NCBI GenBank assembly: GCA_900554375.1
Contig: USHK01000007.1
Span: 1 to 14,606 of the forward strand
Source of the DNA: an uncultured Sutterella sp.
GTDB taxonomy: Bacteria > Pseudomonadota > Gammaproteobacteria > Burkholderiales > Burkholderiaceae_F
DNA length: 14,606 nt
Direction: 5' to 3'
Shown one piece after another: positions 1 through 6,292 of this stretch (positions within the stretch are counted from its first letter, which is position 1; each line of letters starts with the position of its first letter). Position numbers and translations under genes: made by a program. The notes under the pieces are model-generated. The model was not told the DNA's origin and did no database searches. It saw only the letters and a program-made list of their open reading frames with translations.

Positions 1-44
1 ATTCATGAGCGTCTCGTGGGCTCGGAGATGTGTATAAGAGACAG
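1..44 (+). other. Synthetic index and Nextera read-2 adapter
   Basis: Not genomic. Bases 26-44 are the 19-bp Tn5 mosaic end AGATGTGTATAAGAGACAG, and 11-25 are the GTCTCGTGGGCTCGG part of the Illumina Nextera read-2 side. Bases 1-10 fit the last two bases of the P7 oligo (AT) followed by an 8-base i7 index, TCATGAGC, which from memory resembles a Nextera XT v2 index. The insert starts at base 45. Translating through the adapter gives the contaminant tail SLIHISEPTRRS on the minus strand and MCIRDS on the plus strand. Confidence 0.98.
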
Positions 45-1004
45 CATGAATACCTTTTGGCGGCGCACAAAAAAAGGAGCTGTTCTGAATGACTGCCAAA
101 TGACAGGAAGTACCACTCTCTGGACAATATTCACAAGCCCGAGGGGATTTCCCGGCAAACCGAAGAGAACGGCCTCTTTAATATGCGCACACACAAAAGG
201 CAGAGAACTCGAAAGTTTTGTCTGATCTTCCGGTTGTCTGGCACGAGCACGTTTTAGTGCTTGTCTTAGCACATCGCTTTTTCCCTGCCCGGTTCCTCCT
301 ACGGTAATCAAAAAGTCAAAATTCTCTGACAACAGTTCCAGTCGGTCCGCTATCGAATGTGCCTCGTCTTTGGCATAAAAAATCGCAGTGTCCGTCAGAC
401 CCACTCCCGAAAGGAGGTTCATCAAATAAACTGCATTGCTGGAATGACGCCCCGCAGAGTTCATAGCGCCGGCCTCGGCAATCTCGTGTCCGGTCGCCAA
501 TATAGCTGCCGAGGGACGTTTCCAGACGCGAATGTTTTCAATACCCGCCTCAAAAAGCAAAGCCTGGGCCCCCGCACCAAGTACAGTCCCTTTTTTTAGA
601 ATGATGGAGCCTTTGGCCCATTCTGTCCCCCGCACCAACACGTTCTCGTAGGGATACACATCGGAAGCAAAATTCGATGCGTCCGGGTCTAGATTTGAGA
701 CAACGGCATCCGCCCCAATCGGTAAAAAACCGCCTGTGTTTATCCATCGAGAACCGTTTTTTGGTAATACAGCCGGCGGTTCACCGTTTTTAACCGGCTC
801 TCCTATTAACCTATGATTACCCTCGCTGGAGGAGATCGCCCATCCATCTCTGAGGGACACGTCATAAGGCGGAATATCTTCCATGCAAACAACATCTTCG
901 GCGAGCTCGCAACCGAAACTATTGTCGGTGCTCACACCTACATTTATTCTTTTTGTTAGGGTTTCTCCTAATTTAAAGGGGTAAAGTATAAAACATCCAT
1001 TCAT
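45..1004 (-). CDS. MoeA-like molybdopterin molybdenumtransferase, 3' end missing
   Basis: MoeA-family protein. MoeA inserts molybdate (or tungstate) into adenylylated molybdopterin in the cytoplasm to make the active cofactor. 320 genomic residues are present; the family has about 400, so roughly the C-terminal domain IV is lost at the contig end, and the last 13 apparent residues are adapter. Visible family features: PPYDVSLRDGWAI (45-57, cf. the MoeA PpfdxSxxDGyA motif), TGGFLPIGADAVV (90-102), ATGHEI (170-175), VGGTGQGKSD (235-244) and FGLPGNP (281-287). Several positions depart from the usual MoeA consensus: TGHE instead of TGDE, GGTGQGKSD instead of GGVSVGExD, and no clear PGKP motif before LPGNP. 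The N-terminus is also short. This suggests a specialised paralogue rather than the housekeeping copy. The ATG at 1004 is preceded by a modest AGGA. It diverges from an AOR-family operon whose enzyme needs this kind of cofactor, so dedicated metal insertion is a reasonable inference. Confidence 0.85.
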
Positions 1005-1073
1005 ATTTTCTTGATCCTAAAGACTTTTTGCTCTTCTTTCAGATGGGTATTTGCTTTACGTATCCACTAAAAA

Positions 1074-1117
1074 AATTTGTAACTCATCAAAAATTCTTTT
1101 CAAGAATATTACAAATT
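1074..1117. repeat. Nested inverted repeats, candidate operator
   Basis: AATTTGTAA (1074-1082) and TTACAAATT (1109-1117) are perfect 9-bp inverted arms. Between them lies a second perfect dyad, ATTCTT-TTC-AAGAAT (1093-1107). The inner dyad overlaps the candidate -35 element and the right outer arm lies in the promoter spacer, the place expected for a repressor or activator site. No binding protein can be assigned. The region is AT-rich, so chance repeats are possible. Confidence 0.4.
1077..1090. promoter_or_regulatory. FNR/CRP-like half-degenerate box
   Basis: TTGTAACTCATCAA matches 8 of 10 specified positions of the FNR consensus TTGAT-N4-ATCAA (right half perfect, left half TTG only). E. 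coli ydhYVWXUT is known to be FNR-activated, which makes an anaerobic regulator plausible here. The box centre (1083.5) is about 48 bp upstream of the inferred start site, not the classic 41.5, so the call is weak. Confidence 0.3.
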
Positions 1118-1125
1118 GTTAGAAT
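1097..1125 (+). promoter_or_regulatory. Candidate sigma-70 promoter of the AOR operon
   Basis: TTTTCA (1097-1102, 4/6 match to TTGACA), a 17-bp spacer, then TAGAAT (1120-1125, 5/6 match to TATAAT). Transcription would start near 1131-1132, giving a long leader before the first ferredoxin gene. Overlap with the inverted repeats supports a regulated promoter. Assigned by eye only. Confidence 0.4.
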
Positions 1126-1205
1126 TTGTTCGTGTCGAAAGCAGAGCTGTAACAACTCGCGTCGACATAACACCCCAAGTGCAGCGATTAGCTGCGGAGA
1201 ACAAA

Positions 1206-1355
1206 ATGGCAACCAGATTCAAAGAAGTAGTTTACGCAAAGGCTCTCTCACCGGAGCTCCGTCCGGTTGTTTTCTCCGCCACAGAACCGATTCTTCGCAC
1301 TCGCTGGACTATCAAACCTGTCGGAAGCAACGGCTGGTCTGTAGTCCGAATCTAA
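1206..1355 (+). CDS. Possible 49-aa small protein in the leader
   Basis: The ATG at 1206 is preceded by GGAG with a 6-nt gap (GGAGAACAAA-ATG), a good Shine-Dalgarno arrangement. The frame runs 49 codons to TAA at 1353-1355 with ordinary codons for this genome. The predicted product is basic, has two tryptophans near its C-terminus (TRWTIKPVG and GWSVVRI), and has no signal peptide or membrane segment. I recognise no family. It may be a real small protein, a regulatory leader ORF of the downstream operon, or chance. The same frame stays open upstream to a TTG at 1116. Confidence 0.25.
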   Translation: MATRFKEVVYAKALSPELRPVVFSATEPILRTRWTIKPVGSNGWSVVRI

Positions 1356-1375
1356 TTTCTGCACCACAATGGACT

Positions 1376-1432
1376 CGTAGGGCCTCCGTTAGTTTCGTCC
1401 CTACGCTCTCTCTTTACGACAATTCCTGTCGT
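1376..1432 (+). promoter_or_regulatory. Two leader hairpins upstream of the first ferredoxin gene
   Basis: Hairpin 1: CGTAGGG (1376-1382) pairs with CCCTACG (1399-1405), 7 bp with a 16-nt loop. Hairpin 2: ACGACA (1416-1421) pairs with TGTCGT (1427-1432), 6 bp with loop ATTCC. They end 9 nt before AGGAG (1442-1446), the ribosome-binding site for the ATG at 1458. Neither has a terminator T-tract. They could tune translation or mRNA stability, or belong to a cis-regulatory RNA. Confidence 0.35.
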
Positions 1433-1457
1433 TCCTCCATCAGGAGAAATTGAAATC

Positions 1458-2162
1458 ATGTTTGATCTGAAAGACCTAATGTCTCGGGTTAATCTGCCTC
1501 AAGACATTACTCGACGCGGCTTCCTGCAGGTAGCTACCGTAACCGCAGCTTTTGCTGCTATGAATCAGGCCCGCGCGCAGACTGGCGCTCAGCCCTACAT
1601 TATTTTGGAAACACCAAAAGGACTGATCGTCGGCGATCCCTCTCTCTGCGTCGACTGCCAGCGCTGCGAAATGGCTTGTACCGAATTTAACGACGGTAAG
1701 AATGACCCGGTTCTGGCTCGTATTCATATCGGCCGCAATATTTGGTATGGTCCGGGCAACCCCGGTGCGCGTCCTCTTCAGGGCGTTTGGGGCGACAGCA
1801 CCGTCTACCAAGACACATGCCGTCAGTGTGCTCATCCGGTTCCTTGTGCAAATGCATGTCCGCAGGGCGCGATCCGTGTCGATCCTAAGACCGGTGCCCG
1901 TTATGTTGACGAAGACAAGTGCATCGGCTGCGGTCTCTGCCAGAAAGCCTGTCCGTGGGACATGATGAGCTTTGACCGCGAAAAGCAGAAAGCCAGCAAG
2001 TGCTTCCTCTGCGACGGTGAACCTAAATGCGTAAAAGCCTGTCCGGCTGCCGCTCTGACATACATGCCTTGGAAGGATCGTTCCGGCGAACCCGCAAGAC
2101 GTCCGACCCACGGCTATCTGCCTGAAGAAAATGCTAACCAGTGCTCGGTCTGCCATGGTTAA
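1458..2162 (+). CDS. Tat-exported four-cluster ferredoxin, YdhY-like, with C-terminal CxxCH
   Basis: Electron-transfer subunit resembling E. coli YdhY. The N-terminus has a twin-arginine signal (TRRGFLQVA, residues 18-26), an Ala-rich hydrophobic stretch and an ARA site (38-40), so the mature protein should be periplasmic. Cysteines fit four [4Fe-4S] clusters: 64/67/70/74, 121/124/130/134, 155/158/161/165 and 182/185/191/195 (numbered along the sequence; actual pairing would follow the usual swapped ferredoxin pattern). After the region where YdhY ends, as I recall it, there is a tail of about 25 residues finishing CSVCHG (229-234), a perfect CxxCH haem c motif at the very C-terminus. First gene of the operon; AGGAG at 1442-1446 supports the ATG. 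It probably wires the AOR-family enzyme encoded 21 nt downstream. Confidence 0.92.
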   Translation: MFDLKDLMSRVNLPQDITRRGFLQVATVTAAFAAMNQARAQTGAQPYIILETPKGLIVGDPSLCVDCQRCEMACTEFNDGKNDPVLARIHIGRNIWYGPGNPGARPLQGVWGDSTVYQDTCRQCAHPVPCANACPQGAIRVDPKTGARYVDEDKCIGCGLCQKACPWDMMSFDREKQKASKCFLCDGEPKCVKACPAAALTYMPWKDRSGEPARRPTHGYLPEENANQCSVCHG

Positions 2163-2183
2163 TTAAATCTCTAAGGAACTGCT

Positions 2184-4304
2184 ATGGACAATATTCAAAA
2201 AAGATATGGCTACACCGGTCAGGGCCTGCGTGTAAATCTAACAACCGGCAAAATCACCAAAGAACCAACGTTCCCGAGATTTAAGGATGAAATCGGCGGA
2301 ACCGCTTTGGGTTATCGCGTCTTCTGGGACGAAGTTCCGCCTAAGACACAGCCTCTCGACGAAGCAAACAAGATCGTCATCGCTCCGGGACCCTTCTCGG
2401 GATCCGGCGCCCTTTGCTCCAGCCGAACCTCTATTACGACCATTTATCCGACGATTTATCCGATGCCGATGATCGGCTCGGCCCACATTGGCGGCGATAT
2501 GGCAGCCCGACTTAAACAAGCCGGCTATGACTTCATCATTGTTGAAGGTAAATCCGAAAAACCTGTTTATCTTTACATCAACAACGACGATGTAGAACTG
2601 CGCGACGCCAAAGGTATTTGGGGTCAGGGTACACGACGTGCGCAGCAGATGCTTGCCGACCAGACTTCTCCGATGGCCTCCGTTGCCGTAATCGGACCTG
2701 CCGGGGAAAACCTCGTTCCGATGTCCGTCCTTATCAGCGCACGTCAGCACTCCGGCGGCGGTATCGGCTCCATCTTCGGATCCAAAAAGCTCAAAGGCGT
2801 CGTCATCGTGGGCGATCAGCCGATTCATATTCATGCCGATAAGAAAGAATGGCAGAAGATCACAGAACGCAACATCGATCTGTTCGGTTCCCTGAACCAG
2901 CACGTCGTTCCGTCCGCTCCGAACCCTCTGTTTGAATTCTGGGCTCCCGGCAGCCGCTGGAACGGTATGCCGGGCAACGTTTGGCAGAAAGCCAATCCGC
3001 CAATCATCCTCGGTGAAGATATGCGCAGCCCCAACAAGATCTCTTATCGTTGGTGCGCCAGCCAGTTCTTCCTCGGCAAACCTCAGGGCTTAAAGATTCA
3101 GGTCCGCAATAACGGCTGCTACTCCTGCCCGCTGCGCTGCTACTCGATCGTTGAAGACGAAGAAGCCGCTGCTCGCTACCATATCAACAAGATGACCGAA
3201 CAGACATGTATGTCTCTGTACTTCGGCCGCGTTATCTTCCCGAAGCTTGCAACCAAGCGAGATCTGCCGGCAGCCCGTCAGGCTTCCATGGTCGGCATTC
3301 AGACAATGGACGACCTCGGCGTATGGTGCAACTACGGCCAGCTCCACCGCGACTTCAAGAAGATGTATGTCAAAGGCATTTGGAAGAAAGTTCTGCCTGA
3401 ACAGGAATACAACTCCATTCCTTGGCAGAAGATCGAAGACTGCGACGCTTCTTTCCTGCAGGATCTCTTCCAGCGCATCGCCTATCGCCAGGGCGAAATG
3501 GGTAAATGGCTCGGCGAAAGCACACCTTACATGCTGGCTCATTTCGGCATTCCCGAATCCGATTGGTCTACCGACAAGTCCACGAACTATTGGGGTCTTG
3601 GCCATCCGAAGCACCACGCCAACGAAGACGACGGACAGGTCGGCGTCGTTCTTAACTGCCTCTACAACCGTGACCCGATGTGCCACGGCACCGTGAACTT
3701 CACACGCAGCGGTCTTCCGATCAACGTGAAAAAACAGATTGCCGAACATTTCTGGGGCAGCGGAGATGCAGTCGATGAAGTCGGCGACTACAAACCCACA
3801 AACGAAGCCAAAATGCGCCGCCTGCGCTGGATTATCTGTCGCAAGGAACTGCACGACATGCTGGGCCTTTGCTCTTGGATGGCTCCGTGGGTGGTTTCCC
3901 CGAATAAGTCGGAAAACTATATCGGTGACGACGATATGGAAGGCAAGGTTTATCGCGCCTTAACCGGCAGAAACACCACAGCTAAGCAGCTGGATGAGGC
4001 CGGCTTCCGCGCCTTCACGCTGCATCGTGCGTACACCATGCGTGAAATGAACGAAGTCAATATGCGCAAGAAGCACGACTTCTATCCGGAATGGATCTTT
4101 ACCGATGCTAAAAACAAACCGGCGTTCACAAAAGGCACGATCCGCATGGACAAGGATGATATCGAAAAGAGCTTTGATATCTTCTTCAAGCTAATCAACT
4201 GGGATCCCGCCACAGGCGCCCCGACTGAACAAGCTTACAAGGAGGTCAACCTTGAATTCGTCATCCCTGTTATGCAGAAAGAAGGCTTAATCCCCGGAAA
4301 ATAG
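2184..4304 (+). CDS. AOR-family tungsten/molybdenum oxidoreductase, YdhV-like
   Basis: Aldehyde:ferredoxin oxidoreductase family enzyme of 706 aa, closest in my recall to E. coli YdhV (about 700 aa). The family carries a mononuclear W or Mo bis-pyranopterin and one [4Fe-4S] cluster. The cluster ligands are visible: C312-x2-C315-x3-C319 (GCYSCPLRC) plus C563 within DMLGLC (558-563), which also matches the AOR DxxGLC pterin-binding motif. DDLG (376-379) fits the other DxxG motif. The N-terminal AOR fold is clear (GYDFIIVEGK 114-123, then IGPAGEN and GSKKLKG). CNYGQLHRDF (382-391) is a YdhV-type signature. No signal peptide: the enzyme is either cytoplasmic or exported together with the Tat-tagged ferredoxin. 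AAGGA at 2173-2177 supports the ATG. The substrate (aldehyde, carboxylate or other) is unknown, as it is, to my knowledge, for YdhV. Confidence 0.95.
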   Translation: MDNIQKRYGYTGQGLRVNLTTGKITKEPTFPRFKDEIGGTALGYRVFWDEVPPKTQPLDEANKIVIAPGPFSGSGALCSSRTSITTIYPTIYPMPMIGSAHIGGDMAARLKQAGYDFIIVEGKSEKPVYLYINNDDVELRDAKGIWGQGTRRAQQMLADQTSPMASVAVIGPAGENLVPMSVLISARQHSGGGIGSIFGSKKLKGVVIVGDQPIHIHADKKEWQKITERNIDLFGSLNQHVVPSAPNPLFEFWAPGSRWNGMPGNVWQKANPPIILGEDMRSPNKISYRWCASQFFLGKPQGLKIQVRNNGCYSCPLRCYSIVEDEEAAARYHINKMTEQTCMSLYFGRVIFPKLATKRDLPAARQASMVGIQTMDDLGVWCNYGQLHRDFKKMYVKGIWKKVLPEQEYNSIPWQKIEDCDASFLQDLFQRIAYRQGEMGKWLGESTPYMLAHFGIPESDWSTDKSTNYWGLGHPKHHANEDDGQVGVVLNCLYNRDPMCHGTVNFTRSGLPINVKKQIAEHFWGSGDAVDEVGDYKPTNEAKMRRLRWIICRKELHDMLGLCSWMAPWVVSPNKSENYIGDDDMEGKVYRALTGRNTTAKQLDEAGFRAFTLHRAYTMREMNEVNMRKKHDFYPEWIFTDAKNKPAFTKGTIRMDKDDIEKSFDIFFKLINWDPATGAPTEQAYKEVNLEFVIPVMQKEGLIPGK

Positions 4305-4315
4305 AGCAGTAAATC

Positions 4316-5113
4316 ATGAATCACCCTGAAACCAACTCCGTAATGGATGCCGCCCAGCTTAAAGCTGACATCGTCCTGCTGATCGACCTGATTACCGAGC
4401 ATAGCCGCAAGGTTGAACTCGTGACTCACGAAGACCTCAGAGACGAATTCCTCAGCAAGGCTCCGACGCAGAAGCCCATTCCTGTTTCTCAGATCAAGGC
4501 TGAATATGAAGCGATCCCTGAAATGGAAAGACAGCTGCGCAATAAGGCCGACGACAGTCCTGAAGAGAAAGAACGCAGACGTCTGATCTCCCGAAGACAG
4601 ATGTTCGGTTCCCTCTTTAAGGGAGAACTGAGTCTAGCCGACCTCAAAGAAGAGCCCAAAGAAGCTGAAACCGCACCCAGAGAGATCACGCCGGAGTACT
4701 TCGAAACCGTTTTGGAGGAAGTGCTCAAAGGTCAATACGGCATAGAAGATCTCACGAGCTGGGATAACAAGCATTATTACCATTTCTCTCCGCTGCTTTC
4801 TGCTTCGTACGCCAGATTGCTTGCCACGCAAAACAATCCCTACGAACAGATTTTGGACACGGTTCGCGAAAATTCCCGCGTTTATCCGCGTCCGATCGGA
4901 GTGTTCACCTTTGAATTTGCGCCCTTCAGATTGGATCCAACCGTCATCCAGGATGTTCTGGACCGAATCAGTGTGGATGAAAACGCAAAAGACATTCGGG
5001 TGACTGTCACTTCCGCCGGAACCGTCTACCTCTACTCTTCAACTTATCTTGATGATGCAATGGCAGACTTCCTCGCAGAGGAAATGGATCAGGGCGAAGC
5101 TCAAATGCTCTAG
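4316..5113 (+). CDS. YdhW-like accessory protein of the AOR operon
   Basis: 265-aa soluble protein in the position held by ydhW in E. coli (directly after ydhV), with a similar C-terminal domain: FEFAPFRLDP (199-208), then an alternating strand region DIRVTVTSAGTVYLYSSTYL (226-245). The N-terminal half is helical and highly charged, with an E/K-rich linker at about 62-120. No cysteines, signal peptide or membrane segments, so it does not carry a cluster; it may be a chaperone, a maturation factor or a structural subunit. It is somewhat longer than my recollection of E. coli YdhW (about 215 aa). It starts 11 nt after the AOR gene with only a weak Shine-Dalgarno (GAGCAG), suggesting translation coupled to the upstream gene. 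Function unknown. Confidence 0.75.
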   Translation: MNHPETNSVMDAAQLKADIVLLIDLITEHSRKVELVTHEDLRDEFLSKAPTQKPIPVSQIKAEYEAIPEMERQLRNKADDSPEEKERRRLISRRQMFGSLFKGELSLADLKEEPKEAETAPREITPEYFETVLEEVLKGQYGIEDLTSWDNKHYYHFSPLLSASYARLLATQNNPYEQILDTVRENSRVYPRPIGVFTFEFAPFRLDPTVIQDVLDRISVDENAKDIRVTVTSAGTVYLYSSTYLDDAMADFLAEEMDQGEAQML

Positions 5114-5123
5114 TAAAGACTCC

Positions 5124-5149
5124 CGGCGGAACGCCTGAGCGCTCCGCCG
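5124..5149 (+). repeat. Intra-operon hairpin before the cytochrome gene
   Basis: CGGCGGA (5124-5130) pairs perfectly with TCCGCCG (5143-5149). The 12-nt loop can form a further 3 bp (CGC/GCG). There is no T-tract, so it is not a typical terminator. It sits between the YdhW-like stop and the cytochrome ribosome-binding site, and could stabilise or partition the mRNA. Confidence 0.55.
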
Positions 5150-5169
5150 ACATAAAGGTGCAAAATACT

Positions 5170-6216
5170 ATGCTTACCAAATTCGCAACGTTAACTCTCT
5201 CCTGCATGGCAGCAATCGGTTTTTCTGCCGCATGTGCCGCAGAAGGCTCTTACAACGTTAACCAAATCAACATCCCTGAAAAACCTGAGTTCATGACTTC
5301 TCTCGGCATCGCCAAGGATGCAAAACCGGATCTAGCTAAAGACCAAAAGACTCAGCTTGCCGGAAAGGCCTATCACGAGAAAGCCGACCAGCATTTCATG
5401 AGTGTTCATGCTCAAAAAGGCGTGAGCTGCAACACCTGTCACGATCCTAGAAGCCTCGACGGAGTCGCTTGGATGGCCGTCGTCAACAAACCTGGTATTC
5501 GTCAGAACTGCCAGGACTGCCATACTGTCCAGGCCGAGGTTTTTGCCCACACCGACACTCATGACAAGCTCGACTGCATCGCCTGTCATATGCCGAACGT
5601 CGCCTCTGCCGCAGACTATTCAACCGATCAGAAGGCCGCAGGTCCGAAGGCTCTGCGCCGTATCCATACGTACAAGATCCTCGTCGACCCGAAAGCATCC
5701 TCTATGGTTCAGGGCGAAGTCAAGGTTGGTAAGGACGGTACCGCAAAAGGCTACGTCATGGCAAAGGATGAAGACGGAAACGGATTCGTGGACCTGATGT
5801 GGAGCTGTGCACGCAACACTCCGGCTGACTACACAGTCTTCGAAGGCAAAGGCTGCCATAACCCGGCAACTTCCAAACTCGACGAAGGCTTGATCTATCA
5901 GGACCAAAAAGAGGTCTATGGCGAAACTCTGAAGTGGCAGACTCCGATTAAGGAAGGCTACAAAGAAATCGCCGGAGCCATCCCCCGCATGAGAAAGCTT
6001 CTTGAGGTTACTCGTCTGAGCCCGGCCGACCAGACCGATGCCAGACTTCTTCTCGACAAAGCCGACCAGATTGCAACCATGATTAAGAAAGACGGTTCTT
6101 GGGGTATGCATGCCCAGAACTATCTGCTTGACCAAGTCAAGACCGCACAGGCTTATCTTGCCAAAGCCCAGCAGATCATGGACAAAGGCGGTTACAACAA
6201 GATAGCAACAAAATAA
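5170..6216 (+). CDS. Periplasmic multihaem cytochrome c with a Cx15CH motif
   Basis: 348-aa exported cytochrome. The ATG at 5170 is chosen over the in-frame GTG at 5158 because AAAGG (5154-5158) is then correctly placed and the Sec signal peptide (residues 1 to about 24, ending ACAA) begins directly. Haem c motifs: C87-NT-C90-H91, C114-QD-C117-H118 and C136-IA-C139-H140. A fourth candidate is C213-x15-C229-H230, the same spacing as the unusual haem site of the octahaem sulfite reductase MccA, where attachment needs a dedicated haem lyase. The C-terminal part is helical, and GSWGMHAQNYLL (309-320) resembles the His-containing helices of the NrfA/HAO/MccA superfamily. It has no relative in the E. 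coli ydh operon as I recall it. It probably carries electrons between the ferredoxin subunits in the periplasm, or is itself a reductase-like subunit. Exact family not certain. Confidence 0.88.
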   Translation: MLTKFATLTLSCMAAIGFSAACAAEGSYNVNQINIPEKPEFMTSLGIAKDAKPDLAKDQKTQLAGKAYHEKADQHFMSVHAQKGVSCNTCHDPRSLDGVAWMAVVNKPGIRQNCQDCHTVQAEVFAHTDTHDKLDCIACHMPNVASAADYSTDQKAAGPKALRRIHTYKILVDPKASSMVQGEVKVGKDGTAKGYVMAKDEDGNGFVDLMWSCARNTPADYTVFEGKGCHNPATSKLDEGLIYQDQKEVYGETLKWQTPIKEGYKEIAGAIPRMRKLLEVTRLSPADQTDARLLLDKADQIATMIKKDGSWGMHAQNYLLDQVKTAQAYLAKAQQIMDKGGYNKIATK

Positions 6217-6226
6217 GGGTGATCGG

Positions 6227-6248
6227 AAGAGCACCTTCCGGTGCTCTT
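6227..6248 (+). repeat. Intra-operon hairpin after the cytochrome gene
   Basis: AAGAGCACC (6227-6235) pairs with GGTGCTCTT (6240-6248) around a TTCC tetraloop: a perfect 9-bp stem. Only TTTC follows, so at most it is a weak or partial terminator; mRNA processing or protection is as likely. Confidence 0.6.
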
Positions 6249-6263
6249 TCGAATGCCTATAGC

Positions 6264-6278
6264 GCGGATTTAATCCGC
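6264..6278 (+). repeat. Short palindrome upstream of the lipoprotein ferredoxin gene
   Basis: GCGGATT-T-AATCCGC, a perfect 7-bp dyad ending 2 nt before AGGAG (6281-6285), the ribosome-binding site for the GTG at 6293. It could form a small hairpin next to the site and affect translation. Confidence 0.4.
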
Positions 6279-6292
6279 CGAGGAGATACATT

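Larger units (their letters stand above)
1005..1457. promoter_or_regulatory. 453-bp divergent intergenic region
   Basis: Spacer between the moeA-like gene (leftward) and the AOR operon (rightward). The part near moeA (1005-1080) is AT-rich, with no convincing leftward promoter that I can find by eye. The middle (1074-1125) carries nested inverted repeats, an FNR-like box and a candidate rightward promoter. The right part (about 1130-1457) would be a transcribed leader of about 325 nt, holding a possible 49-codon ORF and two hairpins just before the ribosome-binding site of the first ferredoxin gene. No known riboswitch consensus was recognised. Confidence 0.6.

Noticed and set aside
16..225. 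Plus-strand ORF beginning MGSEMCIRDS, and the minus-strand ORF at 14374-14598 beginning MCIRDRY
   Set aside because: Both start inside Nextera adapter sequence and run antisense to real genes; artefacts.
1028..1453. 141-codon plus-strand ORF in the divergent spacer
   Set aside because: Rich in Ser, Arg and Cys without any domain, starts at TTG without a ribosome-binding site, and overlaps a better-supported short frame; most likely chance.
3090..3854. 254-codon minus-strand ORF inside the AOR gene (also 2238-2903)
   Set aside because: Antisense to a strongly supported AOR-family gene. Long open antisense frames follow from its codon bias, and the translations show no family features.
5158..5169. 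Upstream GTG start for the cytochrome (four extra residues)
   Set aside because: This GTG overlaps the AAAGG ribosome-binding site itself; the ATG at 5170 has proper spacing and starts a clean signal peptide.
5189..5240. Lipoprotein signal in the cytochrome (SAAC near residue 22)
   Set aside because: The -3 position is not the usual Leu/Val, and an ACAA signal peptidase I site directly follows; a plain Sec signal is more likely.
6227..6250. Reading the hairpin after the cytochrome gene as a full terminator
   Set aside because: Only three Ts follow the stem, and the next two genes complete the same electron-transfer system without an obvious new promoter.
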